From positions 2,154,325 to 2,218,324 of the forward strand of contig NZ_CM001440.1 of assembly GCF_000244975.1 (NCBI RefSeq): a stretch of 64,000 bases of DNA. The letters are read 5' to 3'. The notes under the pieces were generated by a model. The model was given only the letters and a program-made list of their open reading frames with translations, was not told the origin of the DNA and did no database searches. The stretch comes from Saccharomonospora cyanea NA-134 (lineage in GTDB: Bacteria; Actinomycetota; Actinomycetes; Mycobacteriales; Pseudonocardiaceae). A program made the translations under genes and the position numbers. Below, piece after piece: positions 46,299-55,847 of this stretch; the first letter of the stretch is position 1, and the number at the start of each line of letters is the position of its first letter.

Positions 46299-46451
46299 GT
46301 GCGTCCAGCCTTCCTCCGTCCGAGGTACAGGGGAAGCCGATGAGGTTGACCGGCAAAAGATCAACACAGGCGCGGCAGGACGATCACTGCGCGTACGGGC
46401 AGCGAGATTCAAGCGCCTCTGGCGCGAGAAGCCGGAAGGTCGAAACTCAAG

Positions 46452-47093
46452 CTAGCGGCGGATGAGGCCGAGTTCGGTAGCGGTGGCGACGGCGGCGGTG
46501 CGGGAGTCGACGCCGAGCTTGGTGTAGACGCGAGCCAGGTGCGATTTGACGGTGCCCTCGGTGAGGTGGAGCCGGGTGGCGATGGCGTGGTTGGACAGAC
46601 CCGCGGCGACCAGCGTCAGGACCTCGGTCTCGCGCCGGGTCAGGGAGGTGCCGGGGGAGCGCAGCCGGTGCAGCAGCCGGTCCGCGACGGCCGGTGCGAG
46701 CGTGGTGCGGCCCGCGGCGGCGGTGCGGACGGCGGCGGCCAGGTCCTCCGGCGGCGCGTCCTTGAGGAGGTAGCCGGTCGCACCGGCCTCGATGGCGGGC
46801 AGGGTGTCGGCGTCGGTGTCGTAGGTGGTCACGATCACCACGCGGGGAGCGTCGGGACGCGCGGTGATCGCCGCGGTGGCCTCGGCGCCACTCATCCCAC
46901 CCCCGAACTGCAGGTCCATGAGGACGACGTCGATGTCGCCTCCGGCCGCGCGGGCGACGGCCTCCTCGGCGGTGGCGGCCTCGGCCACCACCGCCATGCC
47001 GGGTTCGGTCTGGAGCACGGCGCGCAGCCCGGCACGGACGACGGGATGGTCGTCGGCGAGGAGCAGGCGGATGACGGTGTCGGTGTCGGTCAC
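46452..47093 (-). CDS. NarL/LuxR-family response regulator
   Basis: A 213-residue two-component regulator. The receiver domain has the acidic pair ADDHPVVRAGL and phosphoacceptor Asp60 in DVVLMDLQFGG; the C-terminal LuxR-type HTH reads LTRRETEVLTLVAAGLSNHA then LHLTEGTVKSHLARVYTKLG. The ATG overlaps the stop of the upstream histidine kinase (ATGA), so kinase and regulator are one operon. The divergent ABC transporter beyond the kinase is a likely target. Confidence 0.94.
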   Translation of the reverse strand: MTDTDTVIRLLLADDHPVVRAGLRAVLQTEPGMAVVAEAATAEEAVARAAGGDIDVVLMDLQFGGGMSGAEATAAITARPDAPRVVIVTTYDTDADTLPAIEAGATGYLLKDAPPEDLAAAVRTAAAGRTTLAPAVADRLLHRLRSPGTSLTRRETEVLTLVAAGLSNHAIATRLHLTEGTVKSHLARVYTKLGVDSRTAAVATATELGLIRR

Positions 47094-48310
47094 AGGTGGT
47101 CCTCGGATGCGGCTGTGGTGGGGTGCCCGACGGGAAGCCGGGCGGTGAGGGCGGTGCCCCGCCCGGGTGCGGAGTCGACGGTGAAGGTCCCGCCGAGGGA
47201 CTGGACACGGGCTCGCATCGCGGCGAGCCCGAACCCACCGGTCTGCGGGCCGGCCGAGGGCAGGCGGCCGGGCACGAAGCCGCGTCCGTCGTCGACGACG
47301 TCCACCTCGACGCGGTCACCGAGGTAGCGGAGGGTGACTTCGGCGCTGGTGGCGTGGGCGTGGCGGACGGTGTTCGCGATGGCGGACTGGACGATGCGCA
47401 GCAGCGCGACCTCGTGGGCGGTCGGCAACGGTACGGCCTCGCCCGAGAGCCGGAACCGCGCGGTGATCGGGTGGCGGGTGCTGGTGGTGGCGCACAGGCG
47501 TTCCAGCGCACCGGCGAGGGTGGTGTCCTCCAGGGCGGGCGGGGCGAGGGCGGCGACGAACCGGCGGGCCTCGGCGAGGTTGTCCACGGCGGCCTGCCGT
47601 GCCTGGTCCACGTAGCCGGCGGCGGTCTCCGGCGTGCCGGGCAGCGCTCGTTCGGCGGCGCGCAGCAGCAGTTGGATGCTGGACAGTCCCTGCGCGAGGG
47701 TGTCGTGGATCTCGCGGGCCAGCCGTTCGCGCTCGGCCAGCACACCGGCGGTGTGCTGCGCGGCGGCCAGATCGGCGCGGGTGTCGGTGAGCTCCTCGAT
47801 CAGGCGCCTGCGCTGTTCACTCTCCCGGTACAGGGCCTGGTATCCCCTGACCACCGCCACCGCCACGGCGGCACCGAGAGCGGGCCCGATCGCCATCGCC
47901 GCGCCGAAGGAACCCTGGTGCGCCGCGAAGCCCGCGACGGCCGCCGCCGCGGTGAGCACCACGGCGACCAGCCCGGCGCGGCGCGGCAGCAGGTGGAGCT
48001 GGAGGAAGTACAGCGGGAACGCCACCCAGACACCGTCGGCGGACAGGGCCAGCAACACCAGCCAGGCGGCCCCCACGGCGGTCAGCCAAAGCGCGGCGGC
48101 CCGCCGGGAACGCCTGACGTGTGGCAGTACGGGGCCCACCGCGTACACCAGACCGCATGCCGTGGCCGCCGCCACGACCGCTCCGGCGCGTGGGTCACCC
48201 GCGGCCACGGCCCGTCCGGCGGCCAGGACGAGGAGCCCGAGCACCAGCAGGTGCAAGCACCAGGCCAGAGCACGAGTGGTGGGGGTCAGGGCCGGCGCGG
48301 TGGTGTTCAC
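47090..48310 (-). CDS. Sensor histidine kinase (HPK7/NarX-like)
   Basis: A 406-residue membrane kinase with six or so hydrophobic helices in the first 155 residues. A dimerisation motif ERERLAREIHDTLAQGLSSI carries the phosphorylated His202, and a GHKL ATPase core follows with VVDDGRGFVPGRL and GGFGLAAMRARVQSLGGTF. No separate extracellular sensor domain is visible, so it probably senses through its membrane region, as envelope-stress or antibiotic sensors do. Pairs with the response regulator; divergent from an ABC exporter. Confidence 0.93.
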   Translation of the reverse strand: MNTTAPALTPTTRALAWCLHLLVLGLLVLAAGRAVAAGDPRAGAVVAAATACGLVYAVGPVLPHVRRSRRAAALWLTAVGAAWLVLLALSADGVWVAFPLYFLQLHLLPRRAGLVAVVLTAAAAVAGFAAHQGSFGAAMAIGPALGAAVAVAVVRGYQALYRESEQRRRLIEELTDTRADLAAAQHTAGVLAERERLAREIHDTLAQGLSSIQLLLRAAERALPGTPETAAGYVDQARQAAVDNLAEARRFVAALAPPALEDTTLAGALERLCATTSTRHPITARFRLSGEAVPLPTAHEVALLRIVQSAIANTVRHAHATSAEVTLRYLGDRVEVDVVDDGRGFVPGRLPSAGPQTGGFGLAAMRARVQSLGGTFTVDSAPGRGTALTARLPVGHPTTAASEDHL

Positions 48311-48477
48311 AGTCCTTCCAGCCTAGGGAGAAACCCGCGAGCGGGCCTCCGTCGAAAGTAAGAACCGGCCTGCCGCTTTTCGTCGTGCCGATTGCCGACC
48401 CGCGTCGGATGCCGTCCGGAGGGAGCGGCGGCCACCGTGGAATGACATCCCGCTTCGTTTAGGAAGGGCAACCGATC

Positions 48478-49566
48478 GTGTTCGTCGCCTGGAGAGATCT
48501 CAGGTACGCCAAGGGGCGCTTCGCTCTGGTGGGCGCTGTCATCGTGCTGATCACCCTGCTGGTCGGACTGCTGTCCGGGCTGACCGAGGGGCTGGGCCAG
48601 CGGAACGTCTCAGCGATCACGTCACTGCCCGCCGACAGGATCGCCTTCGGGGCGCCCGATGCGAGGCAGGGGCTGTCGTACGCGAACTCCACCGTGACCG
48701 AGAAACAGTGGCGGCAGTGGGCCACGACGCCCGGCGTGACCGACGCCGAACCGCTGGGTATCGGCACCACGAAGGCCGTTGCCGGCGACAGGAGCGTCAC
48801 CGTGTCCGCCTTCGGCGTCCGGCCCGGCTCGCCGCTCGCGCCCGACAGTGGCCGGATCGACGACCAGGCGGCGGTGCTGTCCACCACCGCCGCCGAGGAC
48901 CTCGGCGTGGTGGTGGGCGACACCGTGACCCTCGCCGGGCAGCCGGTCACCGTCGCTGCGGTGAGCGGTGACGCCTCCTTCAGCCACACTCCCGTCGTCT
49001 GGTCCAGTCTCACCACCTGGCAGGCGGTCGCGCCCCGCCCGGCCACGACCGGCGAGCCGACCGCCACTGTCATCGCGCTGAACGCCGCCCCCGGCACCGA
49101 TCTGGCCGCCGCCGACCTGGCAGCGGGCACGAAAACGGTCGCCAGGGACGACTCGTTGTCGGCGATCGGCTCCTACGCGGCGGAGAACGGCTCGCTGCAA
49201 CTCATGCGCGGTTTCCTGTTCGTGATCTCCGCACTCGTCATCGGTGCCTTCTTCACCGTGTGGACCATCCAGCGCAGCGCCGACGTCGCCGTGCTCAAGG
49301 CACTGGGCGCCTCCACAGCTGGTCTGCTGAGGGACGCGCTCGGGCAGGCCGCCGTCCTGCTGGTCGGTGGCACGCTCGTCGGCAGTGGCATCGCGGCAGG
49401 CCTCGGAGCCGTCGTCTCCGGATCGGCCGTGCCGTTCGTCCTCACGCCCGCCACCATCCTCGTCCCCGCGCTCGTGCTGATCGCGCTCGGCGTGCTCGGA
49501 GCCGCCGTGTCCGTCCGCCGCATCACCTCCGTCGACCCGCTGACCGCTCTGGGGAGTGCCCGATGA
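48478..49566 (+). CDS. ABC transporter permease, FtsX/MacB type
   Basis: A 362-residue permease. The N-terminal helix RFALVGAVIVLITLLVGLLS is followed by a large extracytoplasmic MacB-like domain (about 45-235) and a C-terminal set of three helices (GFLFVISALVIGAFFTVWTI and AAVLLVGGTLVGSGIAAGLG visible). Such proteins export lipids or peptides, or act as mechanotransmitters. GTG start with AGGAAGGG upstream. The stop overlaps the ATPase gene. Divergent from, and probably controlled by, the adjacent two-component system. Confidence 0.9.
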   Translation: MFVAWRDLRYAKGRFALVGAVIVLITLLVGLLSGLTEGLGQRNVSAITSLPADRIAFGAPDARQGLSYANSTVTEKQWRQWATTPGVTDAEPLGIGTTKAVAGDRSVTVSAFGVRPGSPLAPDSGRIDDQAAVLSTTAAEDLGVVVGDTVTLAGQPVTVAAVSGDASFSHTPVVWSSLTTWQAVAPRPATTGEPTATVIALNAAPGTDLAAADLAAGTKTVARDDSLSAIGSYAAENGSLQLMRGFLFVISALVIGAFFTVWTIQRSADVAVLKALGASTAGLLRDALGQAAVLLVGGTLVGSGIAAGLGAVVSGSAVPFVLTPATILVPALVLIALGVLGAAVSVRRITSVDPLTALGSAR

Positions 49567-50246
49567 GTCTGCGTCTGACCGGTATCACACTCACCTACCG
49601 CGACGGTGACTCCCGCCTGACCGCCCTCGACGACGTCAGCCTGGACGTGCCCGGAGGTAGCCTGACGGCGGTCGTCGGCCCCTCCGGCTCCGGCAAGTCC
49701 AGCCTCCTCGCGGTCGCCGCCACCCTCATCACCCCGGATACCGGCACCGTCGTCATCGACGGCACCGACACCGCGGGCCTGAGCCGGGGAGAACTGACCG
49801 GCCTGCGTCGCCGTAAGGTCGGGATCGTCTTCCAGCAGCCCAACTTGTTGCCTTCCCTCACCGCTGCCGAACAGCTCCAGGTCATGGCACAGCTCGACGG
49901 CCGCAAACCGCGCGGTGTCCGGAAGCGGGCCCTCGAAATTCTCGACGCCGTCGGCCTTGCCGACCAGGCGAACCGACGGCCGCATCAGCTCTCCGGCGGT
50001 CAGCGTCAGCGTGTCAACATCGCCAGGGCTCTCGTGAACGACCCCACCGTTCTCCTGGTCGACGAACCCACCAGCGCACTCGACCACGAACGCGGCGCCG
50101 CCGTCATGGACGTGATCACCCGCCTCACCCACCAACAGGCCACGGCGACCGTCCTGGTCACCCATGACCGCACTCACCTCACCGCGGTCGACCAGGTCGC
50201 CGAGATGCACGACGGCCGCCTCCGCCGTCCCGCGGCGATCCCATAG
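49563..50246 (+). CDS. ABC transporter ATP-binding protein (LolD/MacB family)
   Basis: A 227-residue ATPase subunit. Walker A is GPSGSGKS (39-46), the Q-loop is in VFQQPNLLPSLTAAEQ, the signature is HQLSGGQRQR (about 140-149), Walker B LLVDEPTSALDHE, and the H-loop VTHDR. The ATG overlaps the permease stop, so it powers the FtsX-like permease above. No third component gene is present, so the transporter is a two-gene system. Confidence 0.94.
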   Translation: MSLRLTGITLTYRDGDSRLTALDDVSLDVPGGSLTAVVGPSGSGKSSLLAVAATLITPDTGTVVIDGTDTAGLSRGELTGLRRRKVGIVFQQPNLLPSLTAAEQLQVMAQLDGRKPRGVRKRALEILDAVGLADQANRRPHQLSGGQRQRVNIARALVNDPTVLLVDEPTSALDHERGAAVMDVITRLTHQQATATVLVTHDRTHLTAVDQVAEMHDGRLRRPAAIP

Positions 50247-50333
50247 CCGACCGGACCACGGACGTGTCCCGGGAAACCGGTGCGCGGTGCCGGATGAGCA
50301 CGGGCGGTCGCCGGACGCGAAGCCCTCAAAGCG

Positions 50334-50756
50334 TCACCCCGCGGGCCGGAACGCCGCCACCGCGGCTTCGGCGATGGCTTGGTCCTGTTCGCCGGTCCCG
50401 CCGCTGACGCCCACGGCGCCGACGACCTGGCCGTCCTGCTGGAGCGGGATCCCGCCCGCGAAGACCATCACCCGACCCCTGTTGGAGACGTGGATCCCGA
50501 AGAACTGCGATCCGGGTTGCGCGTTGTCGGCGAGGTCTCCGGTCTGGATGTCGAAGGCGCGGGCGGTGAAGGCCTTGTTGATGGAGATGTCGATGCTGCC
50601 GATCCAGGCGCCGTCCATGCGCGCGTGTGCGACCAGGTTGCCGCCCGCGTCGACCACCGCGATGTTGGCCGGCTGCCCGACTTCCCGCGCTCTGCGTTCA
50701 CCTGCCGCGATGATCTCGCGTGCTTCGTCCAGCGATACCGACGGCAGCTGCCGCAT
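50334..50756 (-). CDS. GlcG/HbpS-family heme-binding-like protein
   Basis: A 140-residue protein of the GlcG/HbpS (DUF336) fold: SLDEAREIIAAGERRAREVG, IAVVDAGGNLVAHARMDGAW, KAFTARAFDIQTGDL and VGAVGVSGGTGEQDQAIAEA are typical. Members bind heme or corrinoids, or modulate redox sensors. The ATG is preceded by GGAGG. No signal peptide is seen. The divergent neighbour is a PLP lyase; the relation is unclear. Confidence 0.87.
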   Translation of the reverse strand: MRQLPSVSLDEAREIIAAGERRAREVGQPANIAVVDAGGNLVAHARMDGAWIGSIDISINKAFTARAFDIQTGDLADNAQPGSQFFGIHVSNRGRVMVFAGGIPLQQDGQVVGAVGVSGGTGEQDQAIAEAAVAAFRPAG

Positions 50757-50937
50757 GGTCGTCACCTCCGCGTGTGAGTGGCCGCCTGTCGGCCACACCG
50801 GCCACCTACCACCGAGGAACGGGTCGAAACACCGACGACGCGTCGACTCCTCGGCGCCGTCCGTGGTCGATCGGTCACCCCGTTCCAGTGCGTGGTACGC
50901 CCCTCCGAGGGCGGCCTTCCCGATCGAGAATGGGCGC

Positions 50938-52143
50938 ATGACAACCCGACCGGACAAACGTCTGCCCGACACGCTGTCGTTCCCGACGAACGCCGTTCAC
51001 GCGGGTAACGAGATCGATGCCGGTTCGGGGGCGATCCGCACCCCGATCGTCATGGCCAACTCCTACGCGCTGCCCGAGGACCCGGCCCAGTTGAGCTGGT
51101 CGGGGACCGACGTCCCGCTCTACACCCGTAACTCGGGCGCCAACCAGCTCGCGCTGCAGAACAAGCTGGTGGCCTTGGAAGGCGGCGAGGACGCCGTCGT
51201 GCTGGCGTCCGGAGTCGCCGCGCTGCACGCGGTGTTCTTCACCCACCTGCGCACGGGTGACCACGTGGTCGTCGCCGACGTCACCTACGAGGCGACCTGG
51301 CGGTTGTTCGCCGAGCTGCTGCCGGCTCGCTACGGTATCGAGGCCACCTTCGTCGACATGACCGATCTCGACGCCGTGCGGGCGGCGATCCGGCCCAACA
51401 CGCGGATGGTGCACGTCGAGACCATCGCCAACCCGACCACCAAGGTCACCGACATCGCCGCGGTGGCGTCGATCGCGCACGACGCGGGAGCGATCCTGGT
51501 CGTCGACTCCACGTTCACCCCACCGCCGCTGTACCGGCCGCTGTCCGACGGCGCGGACCTGGTCGTGCACTCGCTGACGAAGTACATCAACGGACACGGT
51601 GACGCGATGGGCGGCGCGGTGATCGGCTCGGCCGAGCTGATCGCCCCGATCAAGAACGACGCGATGGTGGACGTGGGCGGGGTGATCTCGCCGTTCAACG
51701 CGTGGCTGATCACCCGTGGTTCCGTGACTCTGCCGCTGCGCCTGCGCCAGCAGAACTCCTCCGCCGCGCGGATCGCGGCCCGGCTGCGGGAGGACCCGCG
51801 CATCGCCTACGTGGCGTATCCGGGACTGCCCGACCACGCGCAGCACGACGTCGCGACACGGCAGTTCGGCGGTCGTGGTTACGGGGCGATGATGGCGTTC
51901 GCCGTCGCGGGCGATCCCGAGACACAGAACCGGTTCGTCGCGAACCTGCGTGTCATCACCTCGGCGGTGTCGCTCGGCCACGACGAGTCCCTCATCGTGC
52001 ACGTCGGCACCGAGGGGCCACGGGTCGCGCACTACCCGGAGGAGTTCCGCAAGTGGGGCCATCTGCGGTTCTCGGTCGGTATCGAGGACCCGGACGACCT
52101 GATCGCCGACCTGACCTGCGCGCTCGACGAGACCTTCGGGTGA
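50938..52143 (+). CDS. Cys/Met-metabolism PLP-dependent enzyme (gamma-lyase/gamma-synthase type)
   Basis: A 401-residue fold-type I PLP enzyme of the Cys/Met family. The PLP lysine is in HSLTKYINGHGD (Lys215); VVDSTFTPPPL carries Asp190, and LYTRNSGANQLALQNKLVAL and VLASGVAALHAVF are typical. Candidates are methionine gamma-lyase, O-succinylhomoserine sulfhydrylase or cystathionine gamma-synthase; the sequence does not decide. The ATG at 50938 fits family N-termini (LPDTLSFPTNAVHAG). Confidence 0.9.
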   Translation: MTTRPDKRLPDTLSFPTNAVHAGNEIDAGSGAIRTPIVMANSYALPEDPAQLSWSGTDVPLYTRNSGANQLALQNKLVALEGGEDAVVLASGVAALHAVFFTHLRTGDHVVVADVTYEATWRLFAELLPARYGIEATFVDMTDLDAVRAAIRPNTRMVHVETIANPTTKVTDIAAVASIAHDAGAILVVDSTFTPPPLYRPLSDGADLVVHSLTKYINGHGDAMGGAVIGSAELIAPIKNDAMVDVGGVISPFNAWLITRGSVTLPLRLRQQNSSAARIAARLREDPRIAYVAYPGLPDHAQHDVATRQFGGRGYGAMMAFAVAGDPETQNRFVANLRVITSAVSLGHDESLIVHVGTEGPRVAHYPEEFRKWGHLRFSVGIEDPDDLIADLTCALDETFG

Positions 52144-52210
52144 GGGGTTCGTAGCCCGACAGAGCGGGCGCCGCCGGAGCACCTCCTCCCCGGAAGCGCT
52201 CCGGCAGCGC

Positions 52211-54292
52211 TCACCGCATCGCGGCGTGGCGGGCGACGTCGGCGGCCTGCTCCATCGACTCGACGAGCAGGTCCCGGTACTTCGCCGCCGTGGCGGCGTC
52301 TCCCGCGGCGATGGCGTCGTCGATCGCGGACAGTGGCTGCACCGCGTAGCCGGTGTAGAGGCCGGGGGCGTAGACCATGTGCTTGAACCACTCGCGGCCG
52401 GGCAGCCCCTCTTCCTGGATCAGGGCACGTTCCTGGGCGATCAGCGCGTCGTTGACGGCGTCGAGGCCGTGGCCCTCGGCACGGACCGCCGCGTTCTCCA
52501 GTTGCCGTGTGGCCGCCCGCCAGTCGCGGGCCGCGTCGTAGGCGGGACGGAGGTCGACCACGGCAGCGTCGGCCTGTGCCTCGTCCAGCGCCCGCAGGTG
52601 CCGTACCACCTCGGCCGCGTAGTCGGAGTAGGTCATCGGCAGGACGTCGGAGTCGGCCATGCGCAACGCGAACGTCCCGGCGTAGGCGGCGGCGACCGCG
52701 TGATAGGTGTAGCCGGGGTCGAGGAAGTTGCGCATCATGTGCAGGTCGTCGTAGGCGCTGTGGTACTCCCCCGAGGGCGTCGACGTCCCGAAGTCGGCCG
52801 ACGCGATGCCGAGGTGGTCGAGGAACGCGGTGTAGTCCGAGCCGCTGCCCAGCCTGTCCGGCACGGGCCGTTGCTTGCCCGAGGACTGCTGCCAGTTGGC
52901 GTACACCGTGCCGTGGTGGGGATCCTCGACCGTCTTCGCGATGTCGACGAGTACCTCGTCGAGCGCGGGCACGGAGCCGGCGGAGAAGTTCCTCCCGCCG
53001 CCCGCGCCGTCCATGTTGAGGTAGACCACCGCGTTCTCGATCAGGTCGGCCCGGTGCTGCTCCGCCCACTCGGTGGCGCCCAGCAGGCCGTACTCCTCGC
53101 CGTCCCAGCCGGCCAGCACGATGGTGCGCTCGGGCCGCCATCCCCGGTCGAGCAGTGTCGACATCGCCCTGGCGGTCTCCATCAGGGTCGTCCACCCCGA
53201 CACGTCGTCCTTGGTGCCGTAGGTCCAGGAGTCGTAGTGGGCGCCGAGCACGACCTTCTGCTCCGGGTGCACCGAGCCGGGGATCTCGACGACGACGTCG
53301 TTGACCGGGATCCGCTCGTAGTCGATGTCCAGGTCGAGATCGACGGTGGTGGGGCCCGGGCCGATCCGGTAGTCGAGGTCCAGACCACCCTGCCAGCCCG
53401 CCGGGGCCCGCGGACCTTCCAGCGCGGCCAGCAGGTGCCGGGCCTGTCCGTAGGAGATGGGGGTGGTCGGAACCCCGGGCAGGTTCTCCGCCTCGGACGG
53501 GTCGAGTCGCGGCGTGCCGGGGATCGACGGCTCGCCCGGGGTGAGCGGGTCGCCGGGGTAGGTGAAGATGTACTGCACGCTGCCACGCTGGATGCCGTCG
53601 GCGTTGCGCCACGGACCGTCCGGGTAGACCGGGCCTCGCGTGAAGCCGTCGTCGGCGGGGTCGGAGTACAGGATCACGCCCGCCGCGCCGTGTTCCTCCG
53701 CGACCTTCGACTTCACTCCACGGAAACTGTTCCCGTACCGTGCCAGCACGATCTTGCCCTCGACGTCGACGCCCAGCTCTTCGAGCTTCGCGTAGTCCTC
53801 GGGCAGCCCGTAGTTGACGTAGACCACCTCGGCGGTGACGTCACCGGCGGGGGAGTAGGCGTTGTAGCCGACGACGACGTCGTCGAAGTTCTCGTGCCAC
53901 GGGAAAGGCGGCTCCTTGACCTCCAACGCCCGCCGCTCGGGACCGGTCATCGTCACGGAGACGTCCCTCGGCACGGAGGCGTAGACGTCGTAGCTCTCCA
54001 GCTTCGCGTCCAGCCCCCACGAGGTCAGCATGTCCACCGAGTACTCCGCCCTGCGCGCGGCACCCTCGGTGCCCACGAGGCCGGGGTGGACGGACATCGC
54101 CTCGCTCATCCGCGCGGCGCTGGCGGCGTCCACTTCCTCCCGGAGTGCACGCTCCCACGAGCGGGGGTCATCCGACCGGTGCGGTGCCGCGACCGCCGTG
54201 GTGGCGGCGGTGAGCCCGGCGACGAGCGCGGTGACCACCGCTGCCGAACCGAGTGCTCTGCCGAGCCGTCGGCGTGCTGAAAGACGTGCCAT
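52211..54292 (-). CDS. Secreted M28-family aminopeptidase/carboxypeptidase (glutamate carboxypeptidase-like)
   Basis: A 693-residue exported zinc peptidase. The N-terminal signal peptide (about 1-36, RRLGRALGSAAVVTALVAGL) is followed by a PA domain, and then the M28 catalytic domain with GAHYDSWTYG (near 350), TKDDVSG, WDGEEYGLLG, YLNMDGAG and YHSAYDDLH, giving the expected five metal ligands. A helical dimerisation domain ends the protein. The layout matches GCPII/PSMA-like peptidases that trim peptides outside the cell. The ATG follows AGGAGGACGGG. Confidence 0.93.
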   Translation of the reverse strand: MARLSARRRLGRALGSAAVVTALVAGLTAATTAVAAPHRSDDPRSWERALREEVDAASAARMSEAMSVHPGLVGTEGAARRAEYSVDMLTSWGLDAKLESYDVYASVPRDVSVTMTGPERRALEVKEPPFPWHENFDDVVVGYNAYSPAGDVTAEVVYVNYGLPEDYAKLEELGVDVEGKIVLARYGNSFRGVKSKVAEEHGAAGVILYSDPADDGFTRGPVYPDGPWRNADGIQRGSVQYIFTYPGDPLTPGEPSIPGTPRLDPSEAENLPGVPTTPISYGQARHLLAALEGPRAPAGWQGGLDLDYRIGPGPTTVDLDLDIDYERIPVNDVVVEIPGSVHPEQKVVLGAHYDSWTYGTKDDVSGWTTLMETARAMSTLLDRGWRPERTIVLAGWDGEEYGLLGATEWAEQHRADLIENAVVYLNMDGAGGGRNFSAGSVPALDEVLVDIAKTVEDPHHGTVYANWQQSSGKQRPVPDRLGSGSDYTAFLDHLGIASADFGTSTPSGEYHSAYDDLHMMRNFLDPGYTYHAVAAAYAGTFALRMADSDVLPMTYSDYAAEVVRHLRALDEAQADAAVVDLRPAYDAARDWRAATRQLENAAVRAEGHGLDAVNDALIAQERALIQEEGLPGREWFKHMVYAPGLYTGYAVQPLSAIDDAIAAGDAATAAKYRDLLVESMEQAADVARHAAMR

Positions 54293-54592
54293 CCCGTCCT
54301 CCTGTCCCGAGAGGCGAATAGTGAGCACACCATCTTTACAGAAAGCACCCGGAATTGTGCGGTGAGTAATCACGACATGCGTCCGGCCCAGGGAAGCCCG
54401 GCCGCTCCGCCGGTGCCTCCGCGGTGGGGCCGGTGTCCGGTGGTGCTCACCACGTGGAACCCGCACCGTGTCGACCGGTAGAGTCTTCGGCGGCCGCACC
54501 AGGGGTGCGGCCAGTTGGCTGTGCATCTACCGGCCGTCGGGACCCCGACGGACAGCGGCGGCACTCAACCACCGCGTCCGTGGAGGTGTTCC

Positions 54593-55840
54593 GTGACCCA
54601 GACGGTCGAGAAGCCCCTGCCCTCGTCGGCCCCGACCCTGCTCCGTACGGCGGGACTGCCCTACTTCCTCATCGCCTTCGTCGCGCGTCTGCCGTTCGCG
54701 ATGATGGTCGTCGGTGTCCTCACCCTCGTCGTCTCCGCCCGAGGGTCGATCTCACTCGGCGGGCTCAACTCGGCCGCCGTCGGCGCGGGCACCGCCTGTT
54801 TCGGCGCGCTCCTGGGTGCGGCCGCCGACCGTTTCGGACAGCGGCGAGTGCTCCTCGTGCTCGCCGCCGCGAACGCCGCGATGCTGCTCGCCTTCGCGGT
54901 GGTCGCCTACAGCGACGCCCCGGACGGTGCCGTCCTGGTGGCCGCGTTCGGAATCGGTGCCACGGCGCCCCAGGTCGCGCCGCTGTCACGCTCACGCCTG
55001 GTCACGCTGATCACCGAGCGGATGGATCCCGCCCGCCGGGCGCGGACCCTCTCGTCGACCATGGCGTACGAGTCCGCAGCGGACGAGACCGTGTTCGTCA
55101 TCGGGCCGTTCGTCGTCGGATTGCTCGCCTCCGCCGTCGCGCCGTGGGCGCCACTGGTCGGGGCCGCCGCGCTCACCGTGTTGTTCGTCGGCGCGTTCGC
55201 CCTGCACCCGAGTGGCCGTCTCGTCGCTGCCGCCCGTGGTGCGGACGGGAGGGCGCCGTCCCCGGTACGCGAACTGTTCCGTGTTCGCCTGCTCGTCGTC
55301 GTGGTCGGGATCTTCGGTGTCGGCACCTTCTTCGGCACGATGCTCACCTCGCTGACCTCGTTCATGGCTGACCGCGGCCTCTCCGAGCAGGCCGGACTCA
55401 TGTACGGGGTGATGGGCATCGGTTCCGCGGCGTTCGCTCTCGGCGTCGCGCTCCTGCCCGCGCGGTTCTCGATGCGCGCCCGCTGGGCGACGTTCTCCGC
55501 GATCCTCTTCACGGGCAGCCTGCTGCTCCTGCTCGTGGAGGACGTTCCCGGGATGATCGGCGCCCTCGCGCTCATCGGCGTCGGTATCGGCCCGACCCTG
55601 GTCACCCAGTACAGCTTCGGCGCCACCCGCAGCCCCGCCGGGCGCACGGCGACCGTGATGACGATGCTGGGATCAGGGGTCATCGTCGGTCAGTCGTTGG
55701 GTGCCGCCGTCACCGGTGAGGTCGCCGAGCGCGCCGGAACGCACCCGGCCCTCCTGCTCCCCGTCCTGGCGGCGGCGATCGTCGCCGCCGCGGGAGCGGT
55801 GAACTGGTTCCTCACCGGTGCCGGGAGCGAAAGCCGGTAG
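54593..55840 (+). CDS. MFS transporter
   Basis: A 415-residue membrane transporter with about 12 helices, of the 'MFS_1' drug or unknown-substrate group: YFLIAFVARLPFAMMVVGVL, ALLGAAADRFGQRRVLLVLA (motif A), VFVIGPFVVGLLAS, and MTMLGSGVIVGQSLGAAVTG. A GTG start with GGAGG six bases upstream is used; an earlier in-frame ATG gives a Pro/Gly-rich leader and is less likely. No regulator adjoins it. Confidence 0.88.
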   Translation: MTQTVEKPLPSSAPTLLRTAGLPYFLIAFVARLPFAMMVVGVLTLVVSARGSISLGGLNSAAVGAGTACFGALLGAAADRFGQRRVLLVLAAANAAMLLAFAVVAYSDAPDGAVLVAAFGIGATAPQVAPLSRSRLVTLITERMDPARRARTLSSTMAYESAADETVFVIGPFVVGLLASAVAPWAPLVGAAALTVLFVGAFALHPSGRLVAAARGADGRAPSPVRELFRVRLLVVVVGIFGVGTFFGTMLTSLTSFMADRGLSEQAGLMYGVMGIGSAAFALGVALLPARFSMRARWATFSAILFTGSLLLLLVEDVPGMIGALALIGVGIGPTLVTQYSFGATRSPAGRTATVMTMLGSGVIVGQSLGAAVTGEVAERAGTHPALLLPVLAAAIVAAAGAVNWFLTGAGSESR

Positions 55841-55847
55841 GGCGGAC

